From Tritrichomonas musculus (Eukaryota > Parabasalia > Tritrichomonadida > Tritrichomonadidae), in contig JAPFFF010000050.1 in the NCBI GenBank assembly GCA_039105265.1, forward strand, positions 310,001 to 374,000: a stretch of 64,000 nt of DNA, written 5' to 3'. Position 1 is the stretch's first letter; each line of letters opens with the position of its first letter. Both the position numbers and the translations under genes were made by a program. The notes under the pieces were generated by a model, which ran no database searches, was not told the origin of the DNA, and saw nothing but the letters and a program-made list of their open reading frames with translations. Of the stretch, positions 30,158 to 40,891 are shown in pieces.

Positions 30158-30176
30158 CATTCAACTTTTTGAATGG
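30158..30176. promoter_or_regulatory. Palindromic ACTTTTTGAAT motif near the kinase start
   Basis: CATTCAACTTTTTGAATGG has 7-bp arms (CATTCAA and TTGAATG) around CTTT. It sits about 46 bp upstream of the kinase ATG. The core also occurs upstream of the PARP-like genes and the Maverick genes. Confidence 0.4.
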
Positions 30177-30622
30177 AAAAAAATAAACTATACAATTTTA
30201 TATTTTATGGAATTGCTCAGAGAATTTTTGCAATTATAGAGAAAATTAAGAGAGTTTTAATAAGAAATCAAATGATAAAAGATTTAATCACGTAAAAATG
30301 CTTTCAACAATAGAATAACTTAATATAATATCAAAGTTTATCAGTGATAATGACGATTTATAAAATTCTCAATTATTATTAAACATCTCATTTATTGGTT
30401 GAATCAAATCTCTTCAGCCATATGATGTATTTTTCTTTTGCAAAAGAAAAAATTGTTGAAATAACTCTTCTTGATAATTGATAGCTCTGGCAAATCTATT
30501 TTATCAAAATCAATGAAGTCACAATCATACTTTGATTTGATACATTTGGAGACTTTTTATCTTCATCTTTTTTTTTTTTTTTTCTACTGCCTATGTGCAA
30601 ATTATTCATATATTGAAGACTT
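30177..30622. other. AT-rich spacer
   Basis: No gene seen between the kinase gene and the relic starting at 30623. Confidence 0.5.
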
Positions 30623-31120
30623 TTATTTTTCTTCAAGTTTGAAATTGAATTTCAATGAAAAGATATATTCAATGTCTTTTCCTTCTATATCAGTGACAAG
30701 AACTTCAATTGGCTGTTTTGATGACAAAAAAATATGAGAAACAACATTAGGAAGAAGAAAAGGTGATGAATGTGGAATTACATCACCTGATTCATTATTT
30801 GTTACATGTAGCTCAGTTTCAGTAGATATTTCATTAATAGATAAATCAAGTTGTTAGGCTACTTTCGTTTTCAACTCATCCGTAATGAGCACAAAATCAG
30901 ATTTCCCATTTGTCATTTCAGATTTCCCATTTGTCATTTCAGATTTCCCATTTGTCATTTCTTCAAGATATCCAGCTCCATGCCCAATTCAAATTGCAAA
31001 GATACAGTCAAAACAGTTATTTCCATCCACATTTAGAATGAAATTTAATTTCTCAAAAACATCTCCGCCAGTGACCTGAAAGATTTTACGCCTATCACCA
31101 ATTTTAACGTCTTCTTAAAA
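30623..31120 (-). pseudogene. Decayed gene with in-frame stops
   Basis: The minus strand reads QVTGGDVFEKLNFILNVDG, then a TAA, GHGAGYLE, three copies of EMTNGKS, DFVLITDELKTKVA, another TAA, and QLDLSINEISTETEL to a natural-looking end FKLEEK with stop at 30623. Two internal stops in an otherwise continuous protein-like frame indicate a pseudogene. The family is not recognised. Confidence 0.55.
30899..30961. repeat. Three perfect 21-bp direct repeats
   Basis: AGATTTCCCATTTGTCATTTC, 21 bp when counted with its last base, occurs three times without a mismatch. On the minus strand it encodes EMTNGKS three times, so it expanded in frame inside the former gene. Confidence 0.95.
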
Positions 31121-31666
31121 TTTAACCAATTTTTTTTGATGTATTTATGATTAGCGGAATAAACATACCTTACTTATATTAACATTTTTTCATAAAGAAA
31201 ATGCTTATATTATTAATATCAACTTTATTTGACCAAAATGATTCTGCAAAGATTATCGTCCTGTTGGAAATCAGAAACATAAAAACATCGCTGAAGTTCT
31301 CATCAATAATTGATTTCTCAAGTTATTATGTAATTGATTTCCTGAAGAATTTAATAATGAAGCATTCATTTACCATTGCTGAGGAGGGAATTGTTGAGAA
31401 AGTGGTTGCTGAGTTCTTTGATGTTTCGATCTGAGATGAGTAGATTTTTTCAATTAATTCTTCCTCACATTTTTATTAATCGATTTCTTCTTTACATCTT
31501 TAGTACGTACTTTCCTCCCCTATTTCATTTAAAGAAAAAAACAAGCGAATTACATATCGATTACATATCTATCTAAAATATCTCGAGATACTCTCATTTC
31601 TTTATCATCATTGTCATATCATCTTTAAGAATATTTTAGATAGAGTTTCTTTCATTCACGTCTAAC
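31121..31666. other. Intergenic region, no clear gene
   Basis: A 77-codon plus-strand frame at 31201-31434 (EEGIVEKVVAEFFDVS end) lacks recognisable features. Nothing else is supportable. Confidence 0.45.
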
Positions 31667-32267
31667 CTAAGTTTCTCTAATGAACGGAATACTATTCATC
31701 TTATATTTTTGTTGATTCTCTTGTTTGAAGCCGTTTAGCTTAACAAACTCAGCATACAAGTTATAAGCTTCTTGAGGTTCAATTCCTTCGATATATCATT
31801 TTGCATACTCTTGAAGTTATAACTCATGAGCGGATTTAGATATTTCTTGAATCACTTTCTTCACTTCTGTAACAGGTGTAACACGTGGTTCGTTGTTACT
31901 GATATCTCTCTTCATGAAGTAAGTTAAAAAATTATCATAGAACTCATAATTGAATGATTTAGCCATTGATGCGAAATGCTGTTGATTACCTTTATATTTA
32001 CTCGATTCTGATATATATTTGATATCTTCTATCACCACTTTTTATAATCTCTGGTGCGAAGTTGTTTGATAACATTATGAAATTAGAAACGTTCTGAGCA
32101 TCTATAGCGTTAATAAATAATTCATTCACAGTAATCAAACTCTTTAATGAAATGGAATTGAGGTATTTATTGGTATCAGCAGAACTGAGTACATTACATA
32201 CCAATAGTTGAAAATAATTATTGGTATAAGCTGGTTGATGCCAAATAAAAAATGCATGATTATGCAT
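31667..32267 (-). pseudogene. Relic of a viral/plasmid-type primase-helicase
   Basis: Reading the minus strand gives HQPAYTNNYFQLLVCNVLSS, LITVNELFINAIDAQ, then VSNFIMLSNNFAPEIIKSGD and RRY. The SN...DRR pattern recalls the late part of SF3-type (DUF5906/D5-like) helicases. After a frameshift at about 32005-32020 it continues ESSKYKGNQQHFASMAKSF and PVTEVKKVIQEISKSAHEL, then two in-frame stops before the end near 31667. The N-terminal primase part is absent. It is presumably a remnant of a mobile or viral-like element. The family call is by motif only. Confidence 0.5.
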
Positions 32268-32330
32268 ATAGCATCTCTCTTTAAATTAAACTTAAAATCA
32301 TTTTTTGTGTGAATAATTTTTTAGCATATC

Positions 32331-32447
32331 ACTTTTTGAATGCATTGACTATTAATAAGTTTTCAGAATTTCGATGGCAGACTCTCAATTTTAAAAGTGC
32401 CCTATGAAATGTGATATGAAACAAAACAGGACAAGTATATTTTCAAA
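32331..32447 (+). promoter_or_regulatory. Conserved upstream region of PARP-like copy 1
   Basis: ACTTTTTGAATGCAT at 32331 and a block with GGCAGACTCTCAATTTT and AATGTGATATGAAAC precede the ATG. The same order recurs before copies 2 and 3, so the duplicated unit includes its promoter. Confidence 0.55.
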
Positions 32448-34430
32448 ATGACAAACGATCTAATCAGAGAGCACATTAACATTTTAGTTAAAGATTTAAA
32501 AACAATTGATTGTAATTTCTCAATTAATATATTAACTCAATCTATAAATGACGCCATTCTAAACGATGATTTTTACAATATAAATTATGAGAAATACGCA
32601 AAAACAATTATTGATAATTCAAAAATTCCATTAAACCAAAAAGAATCATTACATCAAGTATTCATACGAAATAAGTTTAATAAAGTTATTAAATGTAAAT
32701 CATGTGGAAAACCTATCGAAGACATAATTCAATTATCTCCAGAAATTAGTGAAGAATATCACAAGAAAAATAAAGAAAATTTTGTAAAACAGTTATTCGC
32801 GAATCCATTAAAAAACATAAATATTGTTGATGGTCAATCAAGTGATCCTTTAATTACGCCTGACGTGATCCAAGATTCAATTCCAATTAAAAGACCATTT
32901 GAATACTTTATTCCAACAATCAAATATCAATTCGACAAGAATCCTTCAGAAATCGACTTTGATAAATTGCGACAAAAACTTGGCGATGAAGTTTTGATAA
33001 TTAATGTTGAGAAAGGATGCACCATATTACAAATAGCTTTTCTAAATGAATTGGGCAGTGGTGGAAATGTCAATGAAAAAATGAAAAAAGCTATCCAAAG
33101 AGTTGACAATATTTTTTCTACAATGGGAAAGGCCATTGTTGGAAACATACAAAATGAAGAAATTACTCTTCCAGATGAACAAAAAATGCAAGAATTCTAT
33201 GACAAAGGTTCATCAAATCTTCTTCAAAACACGTATAAATTAAGAAAAATTGATATTGAAGATATCAAGAAACAAGTTCTTAGTGAAGCAAAAGAGATTT
33301 CAAAGAAAAATTGGAATTTCATATTTCAGCACGAGGACATATTTGAGAATGCAGAAAAGCAAATAAGAAATGACATTAAAACAAATGAGTTTGAAATGAT
33401 TATAATTGGACAAACGGTTATTGCCAACAAGTACATTAAAGAATTCGAAGAATTGAAAAACACAATTCCTAAAGAAAACCAAAAAGTAGTTTTTTTATAT
33501 CATGGAACAAAGTTTGAAAATCAACTGTCAATTGTCCAAAAAAACTTCTTGGTTCCTAAAGGAGAAGATGAAAGTGAGTGGAAAAGGAATGCCAAAGATC
33601 TAGGTTACTTTGGTAAAGGAATATATGCGACAGATAACATGTTCTATGCAGCCAAATATTCATATGGTTATAATAATGAATTTGTTTTTAATGAAAGAAC
33701 ACACATTTTTTGTTGCATGGCGGTTTACAATGATGAAAAAGTAGAAAAAATCACGAATGATAGTTACAGAGGAAAAGAAATCAATGAAGATATAGCTAAT
33801 TCATGTGGAGTGTATCAGGCTTTTGTTGGAGACTATATGGAATTTTGGCCAATTGAAGAAGATGATATCCAATACAGCTACCTCATTGCAAATGAGTTTG
33901 TTTTCGCAAACAAGTACCAAATAATCCCAGTTTATTCATTCACTGTAATGAGAAAGGATCACTTCATTCTCTGGATAGATGAGAATCTTGAAAGCACTGA
34001 TAAAACTAAATTGTTGAAAGAACTTCAAGAAAGAATGGAGGTCAATGTATACTTTGCACAATCAATGGATGAAGGACTTGAAATAATTCAAAGAAAGAAA
34101 AAGAATAAAATAAAATTAATAACAAATAGTGGATATGATTTTTCAGGTAAAAAATTGATTGAAGAAGCAAGAAAAATAATTGGTTCCAACTTTGTTTGCA
34201 TGGTATTCGCTTCTAGTATTGATCACATTAAGTGGGTTTCCAAGATGGAAAATGTTCTCTTTACCATGACACCAGAACATTTCAGAGAATTTGCTGCAAT
34301 GGAACTTGATCAAAAAGATATCATTGAATTTGCTCATAGACTGGAAGATAGTTATGAATATAAAGTCAATATCAATGAAGATGAATTACTTAATTTTCCC
34401 ACCAGTTTGAAATCACATTATTTTCAATAA
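32448..34430 (+). CDS. PARP-type ADP-ribosyltransferase, copy 1 (LIM deleted)
   Basis: A 660-residue protein. The catalytic fold has the NAD-binding His in LYHGTKF (about 352), then GYFGKGIYATDNMFYAAKY carrying the conserved Tyr, and ANEFVFANKYQ with Glu near 483, giving the H-Y-E triad of PARPs able to make poly-ADP-ribose chains. Residues about 515-635 form a second conserved module (KKNKIKLITNSGYDFSGKK), Rossmann- or receiver-like by pattern. Near residue 92 the sequence jumps from CGKPIEDII to QLSPEIS. Against copy 2 this is a clean 53-residue (159-bp) in-frame loss of the LIM-like finger. The frame is otherwise intact. Confidence 0.8.
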   Translation: MTNDLIREHINILVKDLKTIDCNFSINILTQSINDAILNDDFYNINYEKYAKTIIDNSKIPLNQKESLHQVFIRNKFNKVIKCKSCGKPIEDIIQLSPEISEEYHKKNKENFVKQLFANPLKNINIVDGQSSDPLITPDVIQDSIPIKRPFEYFIPTIKYQFDKNPSEIDFDKLRQKLGDEVLIINVEKGCTILQIAFLNELGSGGNVNEKMKKAIQRVDNIFSTMGKAIVGNIQNEEITLPDEQKMQEFYDKGSSNLLQNTYKLRKIDIEDIKKQVLSEAKEISKKNWNFIFQHEDIFENAEKQIRNDIKTNEFEMIIIGQTVIANKYIKEFEELKNTIPKENQKVVFLYHGTKFENQLSIVQKNFLVPKGEDESEWKRNAKDLGYFGKGIYATDNMFYAAKYSYGYNNEFVFNERTHIFCCMAVYNDEKVEKITNDSYRGKEINEDIANSCGVYQAFVGDYMEFWPIEEDDIQYSYLIANEFVFANKYQIIPVYSFTVMRKDHFILWIDENLESTDKTKLLKELQERMEVNVYFAQSMDEGLEIIQRKKKNKIKLITNSGYDFSGKKLIEEARKIIGSNFVCMVFASSIDHIKWVSKMENVLFTMTPEHFREFAAMELDQKDIIEFAHRLEDSYEYKVNINEDELLNFPTSLKSHYFQ

Positions 34431-34612
34431 AAGAAGGAAAAATGAAATTATTTTTTATGATGCATATATTTATTACTGATATAAAATCAATATAAACTGA
34501 TTGATGACGAATAAAACATGTATAATTATATATATATATATATATAAAACAATTTTTTTTTTTTTTAATAAAGATTAAAGTGATATTTAAATTGAAATAT
34601 TTTAAAGGTTTT

Positions 34613-34751
34613 AACTTTTTGAATGCATATGCCATATAAAAGTCTTCAGAATTGCGACGGCAGACTCTCAATTTTTAATAATTATAAATTTCAATACATT
34701 TTGCCCTAGGAAATGTGATATGAAACAAAATAGGACAAGTATATTTTCAAA
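34613..34751 (+). promoter_or_regulatory. Conserved upstream region of PARP-like copy 2
   Basis: The same elements as in copy 1: AACTTTTTGAATGCAT, GGCAGACTCTCAATTTTT and GAAATGTGATATGAAAC, with a short AT-rich insertion between them. The preceding interval (34431-34612) holds an AT dinucleotide run and a T tract and nothing else. Confidence 0.5.
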
Positions 34752-36893
34752 ATGACAAACGATCTAATCAAAGAGCACATTAACATTTTAGTTAAAGATT
34801 TAAAAACAATTGATTGTAATTTATCAATTAATATATTAACTCAATCTATAAAAGACGCCATTCTAAACGATGATTTTTTCAAAATAGATTATGAGAAATA
34901 TGCAAAAACAATTATTGATAATTCAAAAATTCCTTTAGACCAAAAAGAATCATTACATCAAGTATTCATGCGAAACAAGTTTAAAAAAGTTATTAAATGT
35001 AAATCATGTGGAAAACCTATCGAAGGTATAATTACTTATTATTTAGAAAATCCATATCATGCAAAATGTGTTAAATGCATGAACAAAAATTGTAAAAAAT
35101 CAAATGATATAAATCATATGATTTGCGTTACACCAGGATTATTTCTTTGTCAGGAACACTACAAACAATATAAAGAAACCAAACAATTATCTCCAGAAAT
35201 TAGTGAAGAATATCACAAGAAAAATAAAGAAAATTTTGTAAAACAATTATTCGCGAATCCATTAAAAAACATAAATATCGTTGATGGTCAATCAAATGAT
35301 CCTTTAATTACGCCTGACGTGATCCAAGATTCAATTCCAATTAAAAGACCATTTGAATACTTTATTCCAACAATCAAATATCAATTCGACAAGAATCCTT
35401 CAGAAATCGACTTTGATAAATTGCGACAAATGTTTGGGAAAGAAGTTTTGATAATTAGTGTTGAAAAAGGATGCACCATATTACAAATAGCTTTTCGATC
35501 AATATTAAATTGTGGTGGAAAAATCAAGGAAAAAATAGAAAAAGGTAGACAAATAGTTCATGATGCTTTTTCTACAGCTGGGAAGGCCATTGTTGGAAAC
35601 ATTGAAAAAGAAGAAATCACGCTTCCTGATGAACAAAAAATGCAAGAATATTATGACAAAGGTTCATTAAATCTTCTCCAAAATACACAAAAGCTAAAAA
35701 GGTCTGATTTTGAAAACTTCAAAAAGCAAATTCTTGAAGAAGCTGAAGAAATTTCAAAGAAAAATTTTAATTTCGTATTTAAACATGAATATATATATCT
35801 GAATGTTGATAAGCAAATTAAAAATGATATTCGAATGAATGACTTTGAGATGATTTTGGTTGGACAAACGATCATTGCAAACAGGTACATTAATGAATTC
35901 AACCAATTGAAAGAAACAATACCTAATGAAAGCCGAAGAGTGGTTTTCTTATATCATGGAACGGAGTTAAAAAATTATCAGTCGATAATCGAAGAAAACT
36001 TCCTGGTACCTAGAGGAAATGATGAAAAAGAGTGGGTATATAAAAAGCGTGACATGGGCTACTTTGGTAAAGGAATATATGCGACCGATAATATCTTTTA
36101 TGCTGGCCATTATTCATCTGATAATTTTAAAAATGATATTACTTTTAAGGAGAAGGTGCACGTTATTTGTTGCATGGCAGTATTCAATGACGCAACAAAA
36201 AAAGCAATTGAAAATATAAACTATTCTGGTTTAGATATCAGTGAAGATGTAGTTAATTCATGTGGAATACACCATGCTTTTGTCGGAAGCTCTAATAATT
36301 ACGAGCCAATTAAAGAAGGGGAAGAAGATTATAATTATATTACTGCAAATGAGTTTGTTTTCCCAAATAAGTACCAGATAATTCCTGTTTATTCATTCAC
36401 AGTAATGAGAAAGGATTACTTCATTCTCTGGAAAGACGAAAATATTGAAAATAGTGAAAATACTAATTATATGAAAGAACTTCAAGAAAAAAGGGAGGTC
36501 AACGTGTATTTTTCAAAATCAGTGGATGAAGCGCTTGAAATAATTAAAAGAAAGAAAAAGAATAAAATAAAATTAATAACGAACGGTGGCTATAATCTTA
36601 CAGGTAAAAAATTGATTGAAGAAGCAAGAAAAATAATTGATTCCAACTTTGTTTGCTTCGTATTTGCTTCCTGTATTGATCACATTGAATGGGTTTCCAG
36701 GATGGAAAATGTTCTCTTTGCCTCGTCAGCAAGCCATTTCAGAGACTTCGCAGAAATGGAACTTGACAAAAAAAAGATAATTGAATTCGCTCATGTTTTA
36801 GAGGAAAGTTATCAATATAAAATCAATATAAATGAAGATGAACTACTTAATTTTCCCACCAACCTGCAAGAAAAATATTGTTACCCTAAATGA
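34752..36893 (+). CDS. LIM-PARP-Rossmann-like protein, copy 2
   Basis: The full-length family member, 713 residues. Residues about 83-140 are LIM-like: CKSC, then HAKCVKCMNKNC and FLCQEHY supply the zinc ligands. A linker with IKRPFEYFIPTIKYQF follows. The PARP domain has His near 402 (LYHGTEL), GYFGKGIYATDNIFYAGHY, and Glu near 534 (ANEFVFPNKYQ). The C-terminal module contains KKNKIKLITNGGYNLTGKK and FVCFVFASCIDHIEWVS. The likely role is NAD-dependent ADP-ribosylation of proteins, targeted by the LIM finger; substrates are unknown. Long stretches are nearly identical to copies 1 and 3, so the duplications are recent. The frame is intact. Confidence 0.85.
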   Translation: MTNDLIKEHINILVKDLKTIDCNLSINILTQSIKDAILNDDFFKIDYEKYAKTIIDNSKIPLDQKESLHQVFMRNKFKKVIKCKSCGKPIEGIITYYLENPYHAKCVKCMNKNCKKSNDINHMICVTPGLFLCQEHYKQYKETKQLSPEISEEYHKKNKENFVKQLFANPLKNINIVDGQSNDPLITPDVIQDSIPIKRPFEYFIPTIKYQFDKNPSEIDFDKLRQMFGKEVLIISVEKGCTILQIAFRSILNCGGKIKEKIEKGRQIVHDAFSTAGKAIVGNIEKEEITLPDEQKMQEYYDKGSLNLLQNTQKLKRSDFENFKKQILEEAEEISKKNFNFVFKHEYIYLNVDKQIKNDIRMNDFEMILVGQTIIANRYINEFNQLKETIPNESRRVVFLYHGTELKNYQSIIEENFLVPRGNDEKEWVYKKRDMGYFGKGIYATDNIFYAGHYSSDNFKNDITFKEKVHVICCMAVFNDATKKAIENINYSGLDISEDVVNSCGIHHAFVGSSNNYEPIKEGEEDYNYITANEFVFPNKYQIIPVYSFTVMRKDYFILWKDENIENSENTNYMKELQEKREVNVYFSKSVDEALEIIKRKKKNKIKLITNGGYNLTGKKLIEEARKIIDSNFVCFVFASCIDHIEWVSRMENVLFASSASHFRDFAEMELDKKKIIEFAHVLEESYQYKININEDELLNFPTNLQEKYCYPK

Positions 36894-37684
36894 AAAAAAG
36901 TAAACAAAAACTGTTTAAAAGAAAAAAAGTTTAAAACAAAGTAATCACAAAAACTTTAAAATACTAAATCTTATGTTTTTTTTAAAAAAAGTTTGAGAAC
37001 TTGTAAGATTAGACTTGGTCAATGTCTTGGACTCAAGGACTAAACAAACCTTAATAAAAAATCAACAAAATAGAAATTTTTCTAAATAAAAAGCAAAATC
37101 TTAAATTAGTTATGAAAAAGATTTTTTATGATAAAACATTGAAAAGGTTGCACAATGCATGAGTTTTATATAATAAAATGGCCTATCATAATATAATAAA
37201 ATGGCCTTATTTTTAAATAGAAGAAAACTTTTTGAATAGAGATGATTATCTCTGCTTTCAATTATTTTTCTGAGCTTATTTGCAACCATCCTCTCAAAAA
37301 GCTAATACGAAATCCAAGCCTAGGCTTTTGTGTCCGAAATTTTTTTTCTCAAAAAGTTTCGAAAAATGTCCGAAAAGTATCCAAATTGGATATTTTTGGA
37401 TACTTTTTTTAACTTTTTGAATATAAAAAATTTCGGACACAAAAGCCTAGATCCAAGCTATTTTTTATTCAAACTTCATCATTATAATTTATAGAAATAA
37501 TATAGATGAATAAAAAATTGGATTCTTTTTCATTTCATTGTTGTTAAAATTGGATTTTATTGCTTTTCATTTCAATCAATTGAAAAATAAATCATAAAAG
37601 AGTAATTTTAAAATTAAAAAGATAGAACAAATATAGTATTATTTATTTATCTAAAATATATTTACATTTGTTTGTGCTGATTTT
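36894..37684. other. Intergenic region containing a MITE
   Basis: No gene seen. AT-rich sequence with the 131-bp element at 37320-37450 and one ACTTTTTGAAT motif at about 37227. Confidence 0.6.
37320..37450. mobile_element. 131-bp hAT-like MITE with 8-bp target duplication
   Basis: The ends are perfect 26-bp inverted repeats beginning CTAGGCTTTTGTGTCCGAAA. The element is flanked by ATCCAAGC at 37312-37319 and again at 37451-37458. An 8-bp duplication is typical of hAT elements. The interior holds a second palindrome (AAGTATCC ... GGATACTT). Confidence 0.9.
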
Positions 37685-37960
37685 GTGATTGATTTTTTTC
37701 ATTCTTTCGAATCCATTTTTTTAACCATTAAATCATTAGATCTATTTCCAACGATCCATTCATCTGTAAAACATATTGAGAATGGTTCTTTCGTATTATG
37801 CTCTTCATTAGTTCAAATACACATTCTTTCTTTTGTTGACCATCCTTGGGGATGTAATATGGTCAACGTTGAAAAAATTGATAACGGAGAGAGAGTAGTA
37901 GAATTAAATGAACAAATAAAATTGATATTTACTTCCAAATCTCTACAATTGAGAAAATGA
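37685..37960 (+). CDS. Possible gene fragment, unknown
   Basis: A 91-codon frame with protein-like composition (SFVDHPWGCNMVNVEKIDNG). No family is recognised and no promoter was identified. It could be a remnant. Confidence 0.3.
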   Translation: MIDFFHSFESIFLTIKSLDLFPTIHSSVKHIENGSFVLCSSLVQIHILSFVDHPWGCNMVNVEKIDNGERVVELNEQIKLIFTSKSLQLRK

Positions 37961-38234
37961 TCGTCCAAAATATGTCTAAGTAGATAAATAAACGCATTTT
38001 AATTAATTATTAAAATTTTAAGGGACCACTATCATATTTTTTTGTAAACATTTCAATATTGAGAAAACTCATAGAAAAGAAAATTCAATAGTTGTTATCT
38101 CGGAAAAAGTTTAAAACTTTAAAGTCATATTAATCGTCTAACTAAACTATTATCGTATTAAAGATTAAAATATAATTATGATTATAAACGCAGTAATTAA
38201 TTTTTATTAATCATTTAGACTTCAATTTCACGCT

Positions 38235-40891
38235 TTAGTGTTTTCCTTTGATCAACCATTTAGATAGAAGGTCAACAATTTTTTGATGATTTTCTTCTCT
38301 TGCATAGTCAATAGCAGCTTTGTGAATATTTATTTTCAAAATTCCATAAATAATTCAATTTTTCAATTGAATGAAAAAAGTTAGAATTAAATTTTATGAA
38401 TGTTTTCGATTTAAAATGTCTTGAATGTTGATATCAATACTTTCTTGTCTTATTAATAGCTCAACAATTTCTTTATGGCCTTCTGCTGTAGCACAAATCA
38501 ACGCCATCCTATTAAATATTCGAGTTAAATTCCATAAATAATTCAATTTTTCAATTGAATGAAAAAAGTTAGATATGAATTTTATGAATGTTTTCGATTT
38601 AAAATGTCTTGAATGTTGATATCAATGCTTTCTTGTCTTATTAATAGCTCAACAATTTCTTTATGGCCTTTTATTGCAGCCCAAATCAACGCTGTACAAT
38701 TAAATATTCGAGTTAAATTCCATAAATATTTCAATTTTTCAATTGAATGAAAAAAGTTAGAATTAAATTTTATGAATGTTTTCAATTTAAAATATCTTGA
38801 ATGTTGATATCAATGCTTTCTTGTCTTATTAATAGTTCAACAATTTCTTTATGACCTTCTATTACAGCCCAAATCAACGCCGTCCAATTAAATATTCAAG
38901 TTAAATTCCATAAATATTTCAATTTTTCAATTGAATGAAAAAAGTTAGAATTAAATTTTATGAATGTTTTCGATTTAAAATGTCTTGAATGTTGATATCA
39001 ATACTTTCTTGTCTTATTAATAGTTCAACAATTTCTTTATGACCTTCTTTTGCAGCCCAAATCAACGCTGTACAATTAAATATTCGAGTTAAATTCCATA
39101 AATATTTCAATTTTTCAATTGAATGAAAAAAGATAGATTTGAATTTTATGAATGTTTTCGATTTAAAATGTCTTGAATGTTGATATCAATGCTTTCTTGT
39201 CTTATTAATAGCTCAACAATTTCTTTATGACCTTCATATGCAGCACAAATCAACGCTGTACGATTAAATATTCGAGTTAAATTCCATAAATATTTCAATT
39301 TTTCAATTGAATGAAAAAAGTTAGAATTAAATTTTATGAATGTTTTCGATTTAAAATGTTTTTTATGTTGATACAAATGCTTTCTTGTCTTATTAATAGT
39401 TCAACAATTTCTTTATGACCTTCATATGCAGCACAAATCAACGCTGTACGATTAAATATTCGAGTTAAATTCCATAAATATTTCAATTTTTCAATTGAAT
39501 GAAAAAAGTTAGAATTAAATTTTATGAATGTTTTCGATTTAAAATGTTTTTTATGTTGATATCAATACTTTCTTGTCTTATTAATAGTTCAACAATTTCT
39601 TTATGACCTTCTATTACAGCACAAATCAACGCCGTCCAATTAAATATTCGAGTTAAATTCCATAAATATTTCAATTTTTCAATTGAATGAAAAAAGTTAG
39701 ATTTGAATATCATGAATGTTTTCGATTTAAAATGCAATTTAAATGATTAATGTTTTAATTCTTACATTTATGTCAATGGCTAATTCTTTTAGATAAAGTT
39801 TCACAAGTGTATAATAGTCAAATTCACATAAATAAAGAAACATGTTTTTGTATTTCATGTTTGTTGGGAAAAAAAAAAAAAACAATTTTGATATTCAACT
39901 GCATATCGATAAAGATTGTCATGATATCAATGTCATTTTGTAGATCTTCTTCTTTAATTAAATTATTAATGATGTAGTTTGAAATATTGTTGTGATGACA
40001 TTAAATTGATTCTCTAAAAATTTGTTGTAAATCAGGTTCAATTTGATAGTCTTCAAGAAGATGGATCATTTTGACGTTATTAGAATTGATTGAATAAATC
40101 CATATTTCTGAATTTACTTTTTTGGTTTTCCTTATTAAGTATTGGATAATTTTTATAGAGCCAAAAAATGATGCATATTCAGGTAGGGTAACATTAAATT
40201 TATCCAAAAATTGGTTTGTTTCAAAAATTGATTTTTTAATTTCACTTTCAAGAGACAAATTTATTTGTTCAACAAATCTGACAAATTCTTTAATTTCGTC
40301 AAATCGAATCAGCTTACACAGATAATCGTCACTTTCTCCTTCTTGTCGTTTTTCATAGAAATTTGCTTCAATTTCTTTATTCATTCGTTCATTGAATTTA
40401 TCGTCTTTTAATGATTTATTCTTGCCGCCATATTTTTCAATGTTTTCTTGAGTGAGAAACGGTTTGATTTCTGGTTGAAAATACTCACAATAGTTCTTTT
40501 TGACATAAAATCTACTCGTAATTATTGAAAAAATGTATTCATCAATTATCATCATTTTTTCTTCAAGGAGAAATAGAAGGATTCTCTTGTTGTCTTCGAA
40601 AATGTCGAATATTTCTGAATTTGAAAAAGATTTTTTGAGATCTTGTTTGAATTGCCTCAAAACTCGCTCAACTTTAGAAATAAAATTCGGAGCACGGTGA
40701 TGGTTGTTCCCAATGTGGTTTATCAATTGTAATAATGCTGTGAATTCATGTTTTTTATTATTGATTTCTTGAGTCGAGATAAGATTAATGAAATTTTCAT
40801 ATTTGTCATTGGCATCTGATTCAGCTTCAAGAAATTCCAAAAGGAAATTTTGAATACTTTTCATTTTATCAACAAATGTTTTAGACCTCAT
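38235..40891 (-). pseudogene. DUF3447-like/ankyrin protein gene, broken
   Basis: The ATG at 40891 opens a 296-codon frame typical of the N-terminal domain of trichomonad ankyrin proteins (NHHRAPNFISKVERVLRQFK, then YASFFGSIKIIQYL). It stops at TAA in RESI*CHHNNI, where the paralogue at 56 kb has ESIKCHHNNI, so a Lys codon probably became a stop. The frame then continues about 85 codons. Next come seven 188-bp units, each holding one ankyrin repeat plus non-coding spacer, and a terminal ankyrin repeat ending LSKWLIKGKH with stop at 38235. Ankyrin proteins bind other proteins; this copy cannot make a full one. Confidence 0.85.
38340..39735 (-). repeat. 188-bp tandem array derived from an ankyrin repeat
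   Basis: Equivalent positions occur at 38421, 38609, 38797, 38985, 39173, 39361 and 39549, exactly 188 bp apart. Each unit encodes one ankyrin repeat (TALICAAYEGHKEIVELLIR) and about 89 bp of spacer with stops. Since 188 is not a multiple of three, the array cannot be read through. Confidence 0.93.

Noticed and set aside
32448-34430. The 159-bp difference between PARP copies 1 and 2 as an intron
   Set aside because: The extra segment in copy 2 encodes zinc ligands in frame and lacks trichomonad splice signals (GTATGT and ACTAAC).
38340-39735. A CRISPR-like regular array
   Set aside because: The 188-bp units are near-identical throughout, with no variable spacers, and derive from an ankyrin repeat.
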